A stretch of 35,369 nucleotides of DNA. It comes from Sphingomonadales bacterium. Lineage in GTDB: Bacteria > Pseudomonadota > Alphaproteobacteria > Sphingomonadales > Sphingomonadaceae. Positions 1-10,667 of this stretch are shown in pieces (the first letter of the stretch is position 1; each line of letters begins with the position of its first letter). Both the position numbers and the translations under genes were made by a program. The DNA lies in the NCBI GenBank assembly GCA_027485735.1, contig JAIXQM010000120.1, positions 1-35,369 of the forward strand, in the 5' to 3' direction. Under the pieces are notes generated by a model. The model saw only the letters and a list, made by a program, of their open reading frames with translations, ran no database searches and had not been told where the DNA came from.

Positions 1-105
1 CAGGAAAATCGCACCCGGCCGCGGGTTGGGCGGATAATCCAGCACCGCCGCTTCCGGACTGGCCGGCAAGGCGCTGCTCTGGCCCAAATGCAACACGTCC
101 ACCAC
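1..105 (-). CDS. queF: NADPH-dependent 7-cyano-7-deazaguanine reductase (QueF), N-terminal part only
   Basis: Reading leftward from a GTG at 105 gives 35 uninterrupted codons that run off the window. The product begins [20 protein letters not shown] and continues [14 protein letters not shown], which matches the N-terminus typical of QueF (LGQ, then PASPE-AVLD, then PNP). QueF reduces preQ0 to preQ1 with NADPH in queuosine biosynthesis, in the cytoplasm. The start is fixed by a TAA codon directly upstream in frame (106-108) and a GGAGAG ribosome site at 111-116, five bases from the GTG. A second GTG at 102 is the alternative. The catalytic cysteine lies outside the window, so the call rests on N-terminal resemblance only. 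The gene diverges from sseA across about 120 bases. Confidence 0.72.
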   Translation of the reverse strand, partial: MVDVLHLGQSSALPASPEAAVLDYPPNPRPGAIFL

Positions 106-226
106 TTAATCTCTCCATGCTGTAACAAAGCGCGTATGATGGCCGACTCTGGGGGTGACATGCGCTGCCTGCGCAATTATGTCACGCCCCATAACGGTCA
201 AGATACTGACGCGTGGGGAGTGCCGC

Positions 227-1066
227 ATGAACCTTCTGGTGTCCACTGACTGGCTTGCCGCAGAGATGGGCAAATCCGATCTGCGTATCATCGATGCCAG
301 CCTGTTCCTGCCCGCCATGGGCCGCAATGCCCGCGCCGAATTCGAAGCCGCGCACATCCCCGGCGCGGTGTTCTTCGATATCGAGGAAGTGTCGGACACC
401 GCGAACCCCCTGCCCACCATGCTCCCGCCGGCGGAAAAATTCGCTTCGCGTTGTCAGGCGCTTGGCCTGGGCGATGGCAGCCGGATCGTGGTGTATGACA
501 ACAGCCCGCTGAAATCATCGGCACGGCTCTGGTGGATGCTGGGCCTGTTCGGCGCGCATGAAGTGGCCATATTGGACGGCGGCTTTCCCAAGTGGCAGGC
601 TGAAGGCCGCCCGGTGGAAAGCGGCAAACCGATCGTGCGCCACCGCCATTTCACCGTGTGGGCCGACAAGGCGCTGGTGCGCGACATGGCCCAGATGACC
701 GACAATCTGCGCAGCAAGGCCGAACAGGTGGTCGATGCGCGTGGTGCCGGCCGCTTTACCGGTGCCGAACCGGATCCGCGCCCCGGCGTGCGACCCGGCC
801 ACATCCCCGGTTCGAAGAACATCCCCTATTCGGCGCTGTTCAACGACGATGGCACCTACAAGGCCCCGGCCGACATCAAGGCGCTGTTTGATGCAGCCGA
901 AATCGATCTGGGCAAGCCGCTGGTGGCCACCTGCGGTTCCGGAATCACCGCACCGGTGGTGGCCTTTGGTGCCGCGCTGGTGGGCAAGCCCACTGTTGCC
1001 GTTTACGACGGCAGCTGGAGCGAATGGGGCGCCAATCCGCATAACCCGGTGGTAACGGGCGCGTGA
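227..1066 (+). CDS. sseA: 3-mercaptopyruvate sulfurtransferase, two rhodanese domains
   Basis: The 279-residue protein has two tandem rhodanese domains (about residues 5-135 and 160-275), the normal size for SseA/TST enzymes. The catalytic loop of the second domain is CGSGIT with the persulfide-carrying cysteine at residue 236, the CGSG(V/I)T form typical of mercaptopyruvate rather than thiosulfate sulfurtransferases. The inactive first domain carries the usual GDGSRIVVYD and WWML segments. It transfers sulfur from 3-mercaptopyruvate to thiol acceptors or cyanide, probably in the cytoplasm, since no signal peptide is visible. The ATG at 227 is preferred over the in-frame ATG at 155 because a GGGGAG site (215-220) sits six bases before it and the domain begins right there. 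It is followed seven bases later by metC, a sulfur amino acid gene, which suggests co-transcription. Confidence 0.93.
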   Translation: MNLLVSTDWLAAEMGKSDLRIIDASLFLPAMGRNARAEFEAAHIPGAVFFDIEEVSDTANPLPTMLPPAEKFASRCQALGLGDGSRIVVYDNSPLKSSARLWWMLGLFGAHEVAILDGGFPKWQAEGRPVESGKPIVRHRHFTVWADKALVRDMAQMTDNLRSKAEQVVDARGAGRFTGAEPDPRPGVRPGHIPGSKNIPYSALFNDDGTYKAPADIKALFDAAEIDLGKPLVATCGSGITAPVVAFGAALVGKPTVAVYDGSWSEWGANPHNPVVTGA

Positions 1067-1073
1067 CAGCCCG

Positions 1074-2276
1074 ATGACTGCGAGGCGTCCGCCGCGGCCT
1101 GATCTTTCGGAACTTGGACTGGGCACTCGTCTCGCCCAGGCCGGCCGCGGCCATGCGGTAGACATGGTCAATCCGCCGGTCGCGCGGGCATCCACCATCT
1201 TGTTCGAAAATCTCGCCGATCTCGATCGGGCGCTGAAAGACCCGGATGCCGGGCTCTATTACGGCCGGCGTGGCACCCAGACCCATTGGGCACTGGAAGA
1301 CGCCCTGACCCAACTGGAGCCGGGCGCAGCGGGCACCAAGCTGTTCCCGTCGGGCGTGGCGGCGATCACCACCAGTCTGCTGAGCTGCCTGAAGGCCGGT
1401 GACGAACTGCTGATCACCGACAGCGCCTATGAACCGAGCCGGACCTTTGCTGATCATCTGCTGGGGCCGCTGGGCATCACCACCCGCTATTTTGATCCGC
1501 GTTGCGGCGGCGAAATTGCTGATGTGATATCTGAACAGACCAGGTCCATCCTGCTGGAATCGCCTGGTTCCCTGTCGTTCGAAATCCAGGACGTGCCGGC
1601 GATTACGGCGGTTGCCCGGGCCCGCGGCATCACCACGCTGATCGACAACACCTGGGCAACCCCGCTGCGGCTGCAACCGCTGGCGCTTGGTGTGGATATC
1701 AGCATCCAGGCGCTCACCAAATATGTTGCCGGCCACAGCGACGCGATGATGGGCAGCGCCACCACCACAGCGGCGCATTTGGCCAGCTTGAAGGCGTCGG
1801 CGTACCGGCTCGGCCATTTCGTTTCCGCCGATGATTGCGCGCTGGTGCTGCGCGGCTTGCGCACGCTGGAATTGCGGCTGGATCGGCACGAGCAATCGGC
1901 CTTGAAGATCGCGCGTTGGCTAGAGACGCATCCGGCGGTGGACAGGGTATGGCACCCCGCCCTGCCGTCGCATCCCGATCATGCCCTTTTCAAGCGTGAT
2001 TTCAGTGGCTCAACCGGGCTTTTTGCCATGGTGCTGAAACAGGGCGGCCGGCCGCACACCGCGGCGCTGATCGACGGCCTCCAGCATTTCGGGATCGGTT
2101 TTTCCTGGGGCGGTTATGAATCGCTGGTGCTGCCCGTCGAACTCGACCGCATCCGCACTGCAACGCAAACGCCCCTGCCCGGCCCGATCATACGGCTTTC
2201 GATTGGGTTGGAAGATGCGGACGATCTGATCGCTGATCTCAATGCCGGATTGGCACGCTATCAGGCGCAGTTTTAG
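1074..2276 (+). CDS. metC: Cystathionine beta-lyase (Cys/Met metabolism PLP enzyme)
   Basis: This 400-residue protein is a fold-type I PLP enzyme of the Cys/Met metabolism family. It shows the substrate and phosphate-binding [14 protein letters not shown] segment (62-75), PSGVAA (92-97), DNTWATP (191-197, Asp191 contacting the pyridine nitrogen) and the Schiff-base lysine Lys216 in [12 protein letters not shown]. The combination [12 protein letters not shown] with DNTWATP is typical of MetC-like beta-lyases, which cleave cystathionine to homocysteine, pyruvate and ammonia; a gamma-lyase or a general C-S lyase cannot be excluded from sequence alone. It starts seven bases after sseA with only a weak ribosome site, so translation may be coupled to sseA. 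Its TAG stop overlaps the stop of the convergent prfB by a few bases. Confidence 0.9.
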   Translation: MTARRPPRPDLSELGLGTRLAQAGRGHAVDMVNPPVARASTILFENLADLDRALKDPDAGLYYGRRGTQTHWALEDALTQLEPGAAGTKLFPSGVAAITTSLLSCLKAGDELLITDSAYEPSRTFADHLLGPLGITTRYFDPRCGGEIADVISEQTRSILLESPGSLSFEIQDVPAITAVARARGITTLIDNTWATPLRLQPLALGVDISIQALTKYVAGHSDAMMGSATTTAAHLASLKASAYRLGHFVSADDCALVLRGLRTLELRLDRHEQSALKIARWLETHPAVDRVWHPALPSHPDHALFKRDFSGSTGLFAMVLKQGGRPHTAALIDGLQHFGIGFSWGGYESLVLPVELDRIRTATQTPLPGPIIRLSIGLEDADDLIADLNAGLARYQAQF

Positions 2277-3401
2277 TCCACATCCTCCACGTCCACGGCT
2301 TCACCGGTCACCCGCTGTGACAGCGCCGCCGCCATGAACGGATCAACATCGCCATCCAGCACGTCGCTGGGGCTGGTGGAGGTGACCCCGGTGCGCAGAT
2401 CTTTCACCAACTGATAGGGCTGCAGCACATAGGACCGGATCTGGTGGCCCCAGCCGATATCGGTCTTGCCGGCTTCGGTCTTGGCGGCTTCGGCTTCGCG
2501 AATGGCCAGCTCCCGTTCGTACAGGCGCGCTTTCAGCATCTTCATCGCGGTGGCGCGGTTCTTGTGCTGGCTGCGCTCGTTCTGGCAGGCGACGATCACG
2601 CCGGTGGGCACGTGCGTGATGCGCACGGCGGAATCGGTGGTGTTCACGTGCTGGCCGCCGGCGCCAGAGGCGCGATATGTATCGATCTTCAGATCGGATT
2701 CCTTGATGTCGATGTCGATTTCATCGTCCACCTGCGGATAGACCCACACGCTGGCAAAGCTGGTATGCCGCCGGGCGGCGCTGTCGTACGGGCTGATACG
2801 CACCAACCGGTGCACGCCGCTTTCGGTCTTGGCCCAGCCATAGGCCTGGGCACCCTTGATCAGGAGGGTGGCGTTCTTGATGCCGGCGGTTTCGCCCGAG
2901 TTGAAGTCCATCAACTCAACCTTGTAGCCATGTTTTTCGGCCCAGCGCTGATACATGCGCAGCAACATCGAGGCCCAATCCTGGCTTTCGGTGCCGCCAG
3001 CGCCGCTGTTGATTTCGATATAAGTGTCGTTGTTGTCGGCCTCGCCGGACAACAGGGCGGCCACCTTGTCCATCTCCGCCTTCGCGGCCAGCGCCTGCAG
3101 GGCGGCCACGCCGTCGTCAGCCAGCGCCTCGTCGCCTTCCATTTCGGCGAGTTCGATCAATTCGCGCGTGTCGGCGAGGTCACGCTCGATGGTGCGCGTG
3201 GCGGTGATGGCTTCGTCCAGCCGGCGCCGCTCGGTCATCAGCGCCTGTGCAGCCTTGGGATTGTCCCACAGCTTCGGGTCTTCAACCCGCGCGTTCAGTT
3301 CATCGAGACGACGAAGGGCGCGATCCCAGTCAAAGAGACCTCCTCAGCAGGTCGAGCGCCTGCTTGATCTGGAGGGTGGCATTTTCGGCTTCGGCTCTCA
3401 T
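2273..3401 (-). CDS. prfB: Peptide chain release factor 2, expressed through a programmed +1 frameshift
   Basis: The gene is read in two frames. From ATG 3401 the first frame encodes 23 residues ([20 protein letters not shown] then RSL) and hits TGA at 3330-3332. A +1 shift at CTT-TGA-C continues as [19 protein letters not shown] into the long second frame, giving 375 residues in total. Counting across the shift, the GGQ catalytic motif falls at 248-250 and the stop-codon recognition tripeptide at 203-205, almost the same positions as in E. coli RF2. That tripeptide reads SPY instead of SPF. RF2 releases the peptide at UGA and UAA codons. The start is supported by GGAA about seven bases upstream; GTG at 3404 is possible. 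It is the last gene of the eno-amiC-mrcA-prfB run and ends tail to tail with metC, sharing bases 2273-2276. It is not a pseudogene: the shift site is the canonical autoregulatory one. Confidence 0.96.
3330..3344 (-). promoter_or_regulatory. prfB: prfB programmed +1 ribosomal frameshift site
   Basis: On the minus strand the bases read AGGAGG-TCT-CTT-TGA, followed by C. The AGGAGG (3339-3344) is an internal Shine-Dalgarno-like element three bases upstream of the CTT slippery codon (3333-3335), which precedes the in-frame TGA (3330-3332) and a C at 3329. This is the exact architecture known from E. coli prfB (AGG GGG TAT CTT TGA C): when RF2 is scarce the ribosome slips from CTT to TTT and reads GAC, making more RF2. 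The SD here is a perfect anti-16S match. Confidence 0.95.
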
Positions 3402-3468
3402 CACGAATTCCAGTGGAACAACGAAGCGGCGGGATAGAGGCACAGGCGCGCCGGCGCAAGATGGCGTG

Positions 3469-5865
3469 TCAGTAGATACCGCCTTCGGATTCCAGGAATT
3501 CGGCATCCGAACGGATCGGGCCGGCGCTGCGCCTGTCAAACAGATCGGCGGCACGGTTGATGCGGCGCGGCTCACTGTCGGGCTTGAAAGCCTCCCAGAT
3601 CACGACGGGCTTGTAGCCGGCATCGGGCCACACGCCAAACACGCGCTTGCCCGAACGACGATCGATGCGGACCATGCGCACGCCGGGCGGAATGGCAAAC
3701 GGCAATGTGGGCCAATCCTTCAGCGCCACCTGCCCCCATTGCCGCCAGATTGGCGCCGCCGTGGTGCCGCCCTGGGCATAGCCGCCAAGGCTGCGCGGCT
3801 GGTCGTAACCAAGGTACAGGCCGGCCACAACATCCTGGGTGCCGCCAACGAACCACACATCATTGGGGCCGTTGGTGGTGCCGGTCTTACCCGCAAGCGG
3901 CCGGTTCAGCGGCAGCAGCGCGGTGCCGGTGCCGCGCTGGATCACACCCTCCATCACGTGCAGGATCTGATAGGCGGTGCGCGCGTCCATCACCTGCTCG
4001 ATGCGGCCCTGCGGACGCGGCATCGGCCCGCCATTCCATTCAGCCGCATTGCAGCCGGGGCAGCCACGGTTGTCGCGCCGCCAGATCACCTTGCCACTGC
4101 GATCCTGCACATAATCGATCAGGCCGGGTTCCAGCTTGCGGCCCTGGTTGAAGATCTGGGCATAAGCGTTGGTGAGCTTCATCACCGTGGTTTCGCCGGC
4201 GCCCAACGCGATCGACAATACGGGCTGATAATCACCGACTCCCAGCGCCTTGGCCTGGGCGGTGATGCGATCCATGCCGGTGGCATCGGCAATGCGCACC
4301 GTCATCAGATTGCGCGACTGTTCGAGGCCCCAGCGCAGCGTCTGCGGGCCAGCGCTGCGCATATTATTGAAATTCTTGAAGCATTTCGTACCCAGCAGTT
4401 TCGTCTGAAACACGCAGTAGCTGCCATCGACCACGATGCTGGCGGGCGTGAAGCCGTTATCCATCGCGGTGGCATAGACGATCGGTTTGAACGTCGATCC
4501 CGGCTGGCGATTGGCCTGGGTGGCGCGATTGAAGGCCTGGGCGCGGGCATCGAAGCCGCCCACCATGGCCCGCACGCGGCCTGTCGCCACTTCCTCTGCC
4601 ACGAAGCCGCCCGAAATCTCCGGCGGCTGCCGCAGCGCCCAACCAGCGGGCGTACGGGCAACGGCGATCACATCGCCGGGGCGCAGCACCTGCGCGGCCG
4701 ACCGGTTGGAACCGCGATACGGCCGCGCGGCATTGCGGCCCGGCAGCGTGCCACTGCTGCCATCGGTGAAGCCGATCACGCTGTCATTGCCCTGTTTGGC
4801 CAGCACCACCGCCTTGGCCCATTGGCGATAGCCCAACGCCACCGGCGTGCCAGACAAGCGCCCGGGCCAGCCATCTCCCATCTCGATACGCGCCACCGGC
4901 CCGCGCCATGGCCGGCCAGCTTCATAACGGGTCATGCCATCGCGCATCGCCTGTTCGGCGGCGGCTTGCATCACCGGATCAAGCGAGGTGCGAATCCAGA
5001 GCCCGCCGCCATAGACGCTGTTGGGGCCGTTTTCCTGCGCCTCGCCAAATTGCGCGATCAGGGTGCGGCGCACATCCTCGATGAAATAATCGTCGCGCGG
5101 GCGCGGCAGCGCGCGATTGGGAATGGCCTCCAGCGGGCTGGCGGTCGCGGAGGCGCGTTCGGCTTCGGTGATGAAATCATTGGCCGCCATCTGGCGCAGC
5201 ACATAATCGCGCCGGCCCAGCGCGCGTTCACGGCGACGAATGGGATCATAAGTGGAAGGCGCCTTGGGCAATATGGCCATGAACGCCATTTGCGCCAGAT
5301 CGAGCCCATCGACCGATTTGCCGAAATAGGCCTGGGCAGCAGCTTCCACGCCATAGGCGTTGCGGCCGAGGAAGATCTGGTTGAGGTAGATTTCCAGGAT
5401 TTGCTGTTTCGACAACGCGGCTTCCAACCGGCGAGCCAGGATCGCTTCCCTGATCTTGCGCCATAAGCTGACTTCGTTGCCGACCAGGCTTTTGGCGACC
5501 TGCTGGGTGATGGTGGAAGCACCCACCGGGCGCGCATCGGAAAACAACGATTCGATGTTGGTGAAGACGGCCGAGACAATGCCCAGCCAATCAATGCCGC
5601 CATGTTCAAAGAAGGTTTTGTCTTCAGCGGCGACATAGGCTTGCACCAGGCGCGGCGGCAGTTCGGCATAAGGCACGAAAATGCGGCGTTCGCGGGTGTA
5701 ACTGGTGACAATGACACCATTCACATCGCGCACGGTGGAGGGCAGCGCCGGGGTGAAGCTGGCCAGTTCGGCTTCGCTGGGCAGGCCTTTGGTCGCCTGC
5801 CAATAGAAGAAGCCGGCCAGCAGCAGCGGCAAGCCAATCAGCAACAGGAGACGATTGCGGGTCAC
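3469..5865 (-). CDS. mrcA: Class A penicillin-binding protein 1a
   Basis: The 798-residue bifunctional murein synthase has an N-terminal membrane anchor (residues 5-22). A GT51 glycosyltransferase domain follows (about 45-220) with catalytic Glu81 in VAAEDKTFFEH and the GASTITQQVAKSL motif (115-127). After a linker comes a transpeptidase domain with the SxxK motif at 457-460 (PGSTFK), SxN as SRN at 517-519, and KTG at 660-662. All catalytic residues are present. It polymerises lipid II and crosslinks stem peptides on the periplasmic face of the inner membrane. The start is a GTG at 5865 with no clear ribosome site. Only 37 bases separate it from the end of amiC, so it is probably co-transcribed with that amidase. 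The order amidase-PBP1a-prfB is a familiar alphaproteobacterial arrangement. Confidence 0.95.
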   Translation of the reverse strand: MTRNRLLLLIGLPLLLAGFFYWQATKGLPSEAELASFTPALPSTVRDVNGVIVTSYTRERRIFVPYAELPPRLVQAYVAAEDKTFFEHGGIDWLGIVSAVFTNIESLFSDARPVGASTITQQVAKSLVGNEVSLWRKIREAILARRLEAALSKQQILEIYLNQIFLGRNAYGVEAAAQAYFGKSVDGLDLAQMAFMAILPKAPSTYDPIRRRERALGRRDYVLRQMAANDFITEAERASATASPLEAIPNRALPRPRDDYFIEDVRRTLIAQFGEAQENGPNSVYGGGLWIRTSLDPVMQAAAEQAMRDGMTRYEAGRPWRGPVARIEMGDGWPGRLSGTPVALGYRQWAKAVVLAKQGNDSVIGFTDGSSGTLPGRNAARPYRGSNRSAAQVLRPGDVIAVARTPAGWALRQPPEISGGFVAEEVATGRVRAMVGGFDARAQAFNRATQANRQPGSTFKPIVYATAMDNGFTPASIVVDGSYCVFQTKLLGTKCFKNFNNMRSAGPQTLRWGLEQSRNLMTVRIADATGMDRITAQAKALGVGDYQPVLSIALGAGETTVMKLTNAYAQIFNQGRKLEPGLIDYVQDRSGKVIWRRDNRGCPGCNAAEWNGGPMPRPQGRIEQVMDARTAYQILHVMEGVIQRGTGTALLPLNRPLAGKTGTTNGPNDVWFVGGTQDVVAGLYLGYDQPRSLGGYAQGGTTAAPIWRQWGQVALKDWPTLPFAIPPGVRMVRIDRRSGKRVFGVWPDAGYKPVVIWEAFKPDSEPRRINRAADLFDRRSAGPIRSDAEFLESEGGIY

Positions 5866-5902
5866 AGCTGGAGGGATAGCGGCGGGCGGCGATGCTGGGA
5901 AG

Positions 5903-7195
5903 TCACTTCCCGGTCAGATGGCGCTCTATGGCGCGAGCAATGCCGCGGGCCATGCGGCGGCGGCCATCGCTGGAGAACAGCCGCTCGGCATCGGACTTGT
6001 TGGTGACATAGCCGGTTTCGAGCAGCACCGACGGCACGTCGGGCGCCTTCAAGACGGCAAAAGCGGCAAAATGGTGGAATTCACCACGAAAGCCCACCTC
6101 CTGTTCCTCAAGCCCGTCCTGCAGCGTGTCGGCGAACTGCACGGAGACATTGTTGGTGGCGCGCCGGGCGAGATCAACCATGATCTCCCCCACTTCCGGC
6201 GCCTCCACGCCCAGATTGACCCCGCCGATGATATCCGCCTTGTTTTCGCGGGCCGCGAGGCGCTCTGCGATGGCATCGCTGGCCACGGCAGACAGGGTAT
6301 AAACCGAAGCGCCGCGTGCCTGATCGTTGGGTGCGCTGTCGGCATGGATAGAGATGAACAGATCGGCGCGGGCGTCGCGGGCGATGCGCACCCGGCCGCC
6401 CAGGGGGATGAACCGGTCTTCATCGCGGGTCAGTTTCACCCGCACCCGGCCGCCTTCCCGCAGGATGCGGGCGGCCTCTCGGGCAATGGCCAGCGTGATG
6501 TCCTTCTCATAACCGCCCGTCACTGCGATGGCGCCGACATCCTTGCCGCCATGGCCAGCATCGATGACCACCAACGGTTTGCCGCCGGATCGGGATTTGA
6601 CGCCGCTACGGATCGCGGGTGGTTCGGCGGGCGGTTTGGACGGTGCCGTGGTGGGTGGTTCGGCTGGCGCTGACGGTTTCTCTGTCGCCGCCTCTGCCGG
6701 CTTTGCTGGATCGGGAAGCGGTCGGCCAAAATCGGTCGGCAGGCTGAAGCTGCCAGTAGCCGGCGTGGGGGGTGGCGGCGGGCCGTCACTGCGCAGCAAC
6801 GGCAAAGGCTTGCGGCCACGCGCCACGGAAGCGGCAAACACGTCAGGAGGGGCGCGCTCCAGAACCAGCGTGACCTGGTTGCCCTGTGCCCGCGCCTCCC
6901 GGATGATCACCGGCGCTTTCAGATCGATCACCAGTCGCGCAGTACCCGGCGCAAACATGGCAGCGCGCAAAGCAGAAACGCTGTTGCTGCCCGGCGCCGA
7001 GAGGCCGGGTTGGACGACGCCAACAAAATCGACCACCAGCCGGAACGGATCGCTCAGTGCAAAGGCCTGCGCCGCCGGCAACGGCCCATCGGCGGTGATG
7101 ATCACCCGGCCCGGCTGGCTTTCCAGCGCGATGATACGCGCCGCCCACAGCGGAGCGGCCCATAACAGGCTCAGGATCAACAAGAGGCGACGCAC
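5903..7195 (-). CDS. amiC: N-acetylmuramoyl-L-alanine amidase with AMIN domain (AmiC-like)
   Basis: From GTG 7195 the protein has 430 residues. It has a Sec signal (MRRLLLILSLLWAAPLWAA), an AMIN murein-targeting domain (about 20-120), a proline/alanine-rich linker (about 135-200) and an Amidase_3 catalytic domain (about 205-428). Zinc ligands are visible at His215 (IDAGHGGKD), Glu230 (GGYEKD) and His284 (ISIHADS), with catalytic Glu393 in LLETGYVTN. It cleaves the amide bond between MurNAc and L-alanine in the periplasm, chiefly at the septum. A TTG at 7231 would extend it by 12 arginine-rich residues, but the GTG at 7195 has an AAGG site and gives a clean signal peptide. It lies about 40 bases after eno and 37 before mrcA, so murein cleavage and synthesis are neighbours. 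Confidence 0.93.
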   Translation of the reverse strand: MRRLLLILSLLWAAPLWAARIIALESQPGRVIITADGPLPAAQAFALSDPFRLVVDFVGVVQPGLSAPGSNSVSALRAAMFAPGTARLVIDLKAPVIIREARAQGNQVTLVLERAPPDVFAASVARGRKPLPLLRSDGPPPPPTPATGSFSLPTDFGRPLPDPAKPAEAATEKPSAPAEPPTTAPSKPPAEPPAIRSGVKSRSGGKPLVVIDAGHGGKDVGAIAVTGGYEKDITLAIAREAARILREGGRVRVKLTRDEDRFIPLGGRVRIARDARADLFISIHADSAPNDQARGASVYTLSAVASDAIAERLAARENKADIIGGVNLGVEAPEVGEIMVDLARRATNNVSVQFADTLQDGLEEQEVGFRGEFHHFAAFAVLKAPDVPSVLLETGYVTNKSDAERLFSSDGRRRMARGIARAIERHLTGK

Positions 7196-7233
7196 GGAGC
7201 CTTGGATACGGCGACCCCGGCGGCGGAGCAACC

Positions 7234-9448
<2,215 letters not shown>

Positions 9449-9452
<4 letters not shown>

Positions 9453-9946
9453 CCGAGACCGCCACCATCGAGGACCTGGCCCGCGCGGCCGATGATGCTG
9501 GCGCATCGCTGGTTGATGAGGTCAATGGCCTGGCCGATCGTCTCACCCCGCGCCGGCTGGTTGATGAGGCGTTGACCGTGGTGAAAGCGCGCGGCTCCGA
9601 TCTGGCCCGTGATGCCGGCAATGTGGTGAAGGCGCACCCGGTGGCCACCGGTGCAGCCGTCGCCGCAATCGGCCTGGCGCTTTATGCCGGGAACCGCATT
9701 TCCAAGGCCGAGATCGATCTGGGCCATGATCTGGACGATTACAGCGATTATGAAGACAGCGCGCTGACGGCCGCCGCCACGGACGGCGACGTGGGCGACG
9801 AAGCCCGCGCGCTGGTGCAGGACAATCCGGTGATCGCGATTCTGGCCGGCATTGCCGCCGGCGCGGCGCTGGCGCTGCTGTTCCCGACCAGCACGGCCGA
9901 AAAGCGCAGCCTGGGTGCATTGGCCCGGCGACTGACGAGCCGTTGA
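9449..9946 (+). CDS. DUF3618-like membrane protein with a second YqjD-type anchor
   Basis: The 165-residue protein has an N-terminal segment with ADRLTPRRLVDEAL (29-42), the pattern seen in DUF3618 proteins, followed by a hydrophobic stretch (64-80). It then has a strongly acidic linker (DLGHDLDDYSDYEDS, 90-104) and a second hydrophobic stretch (127-145) introduced by VQDNPVIAILAGIAAG. That last part resembles the C-terminal anchor of the first gene of this cluster. Translation starts at an ATG overlapping the previous stop (ATGA). Together with the two genes before it, this forms an alphaproteobacterial version of the yqjD-yqjE locus, often linked to envelope or stationary-phase stress in other bacteria. 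The specific function is unknown. Confidence 0.65.
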
Positions 9947-9983
9947 TGCTGGGTTCAGGCGACTCCGGCCACAGCTCCCAGCC

Positions 9984-10613
9984 ATGAAACAATTGATCCT
10001 GATCACGGCCGCGCTTGCCGCTGCCCTGCCCGCCTTTCCTGCCGCCGCCCAGGTCGGCACGGCCACCGCTGCCAACCCCGGCGATCCAGCCGCGCGCCCG
10101 TTCATCGACGGCATGATCGGCGAAGGCTTTGGCGTGCTGCGCGACAAATCACTGAGCAAGGCCGCCGCGCGGGCGAAATTCCGCGCCATCCTGACGAAGA
10201 ATGTCGCGCTGGATGATATTGGCATGCGCCTGATCCGCCGCCAGAAGGCGACGCTTTCGCCGGCCCAGCTGGACGCCTATCGCGCCGCCTTCCCGGAATT
10301 CGTGCTCAATGCCTATGCGGATCGGCTTTATGATTATGCCGATGCCAAGGTTCAGGTGCAGCGCACGCTGGGCCGCGGGCCGTTCACCGAGGTCTATACC
10401 CGGGTCACCCGCCCCGGCGCCCAGCCCATTGATACAATCTGGCAGGTGAAATCGGACGGCAGCAGGCTCATGGTCAATAATCTGGTGGTGGCCGGTGTGA
10501 ACCTGTCGCTCACCCAGGAAGCGGACTTTGCCAGCTACATCAGCAAGAACGGTTTTGATGCACTGGTGACGTTCATGAAGAGTGCCAACGCGAAGAGCGT
10601 CGCCGCAAGGTGA
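9984..10613 (+). CDS. mlaC: MlaC/Ttg2D-family periplasmic phospholipid-binding protein
   Basis: The 209-residue protein begins with a Sec signal (MKQLILITAALAAALPAFPA, cleavage after AAQ near residue 23). The mature part follows the MlaC pattern: FIDGMIGEGFGVLRD, an LSKAAARAKFRAIL helix, IGMRLIRRQKATLSPAQLDAY, FPEFVLNAYADRLYDYADA, a central beta region ending TIWQVK, and LVVAGVNLSLTQEADFASYI. MlaC carries phospholipids between the outer-membrane MlaA complex and the inner-membrane MlaFEDB ABC complex. No mlaE, mlaF, mlaD or mlaA gene is in the window, so the partners must be elsewhere. It begins 37 bases after the DUF3618 gene and may share its transcript. The last residues (KSVAAR) end abruptly; see the finding on the downstream out-of-frame tail. 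Confidence 0.88.
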   Translation: MKQLILITAALAAALPAFPAAAQVGTATAANPGDPAARPFIDGMIGEGFGVLRDKSLSKAAARAKFRAILTKNVALDDIGMRLIRRQKATLSPAQLDAYRAAFPEFVLNAYADRLYDYADAKVQVQRTLGRGPFTEVYTRVTRPGAQPIDTIWQVKSDGSRLMVNNLVVAGVNLSLTQEADFASYISKNGFDALVTFMKSANAKSVAAR

Positions 10614-10667
10614 AGAGCGTCAACAACAGCGGCCTGGCGGTGAACGCGAAATAGCAAGCGGGGTGAC

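Noticed and set aside
3330..3575. prfB as a frameshifted pseudogene
   Set aside because: The in-frame TGA sits in the canonical AGGAGG-CTT-TGA-C recoding context, and the joined protein is full length with intact motifs.
3247..5466. Open frame of 739 codons on the plus strand across prfB and mrcA
   Set aside because: It is the mirror of mrcA in a high-GC genome; its product is rich in H, A, G and R with no domain, while the minus strand holds a complete PBP1a.
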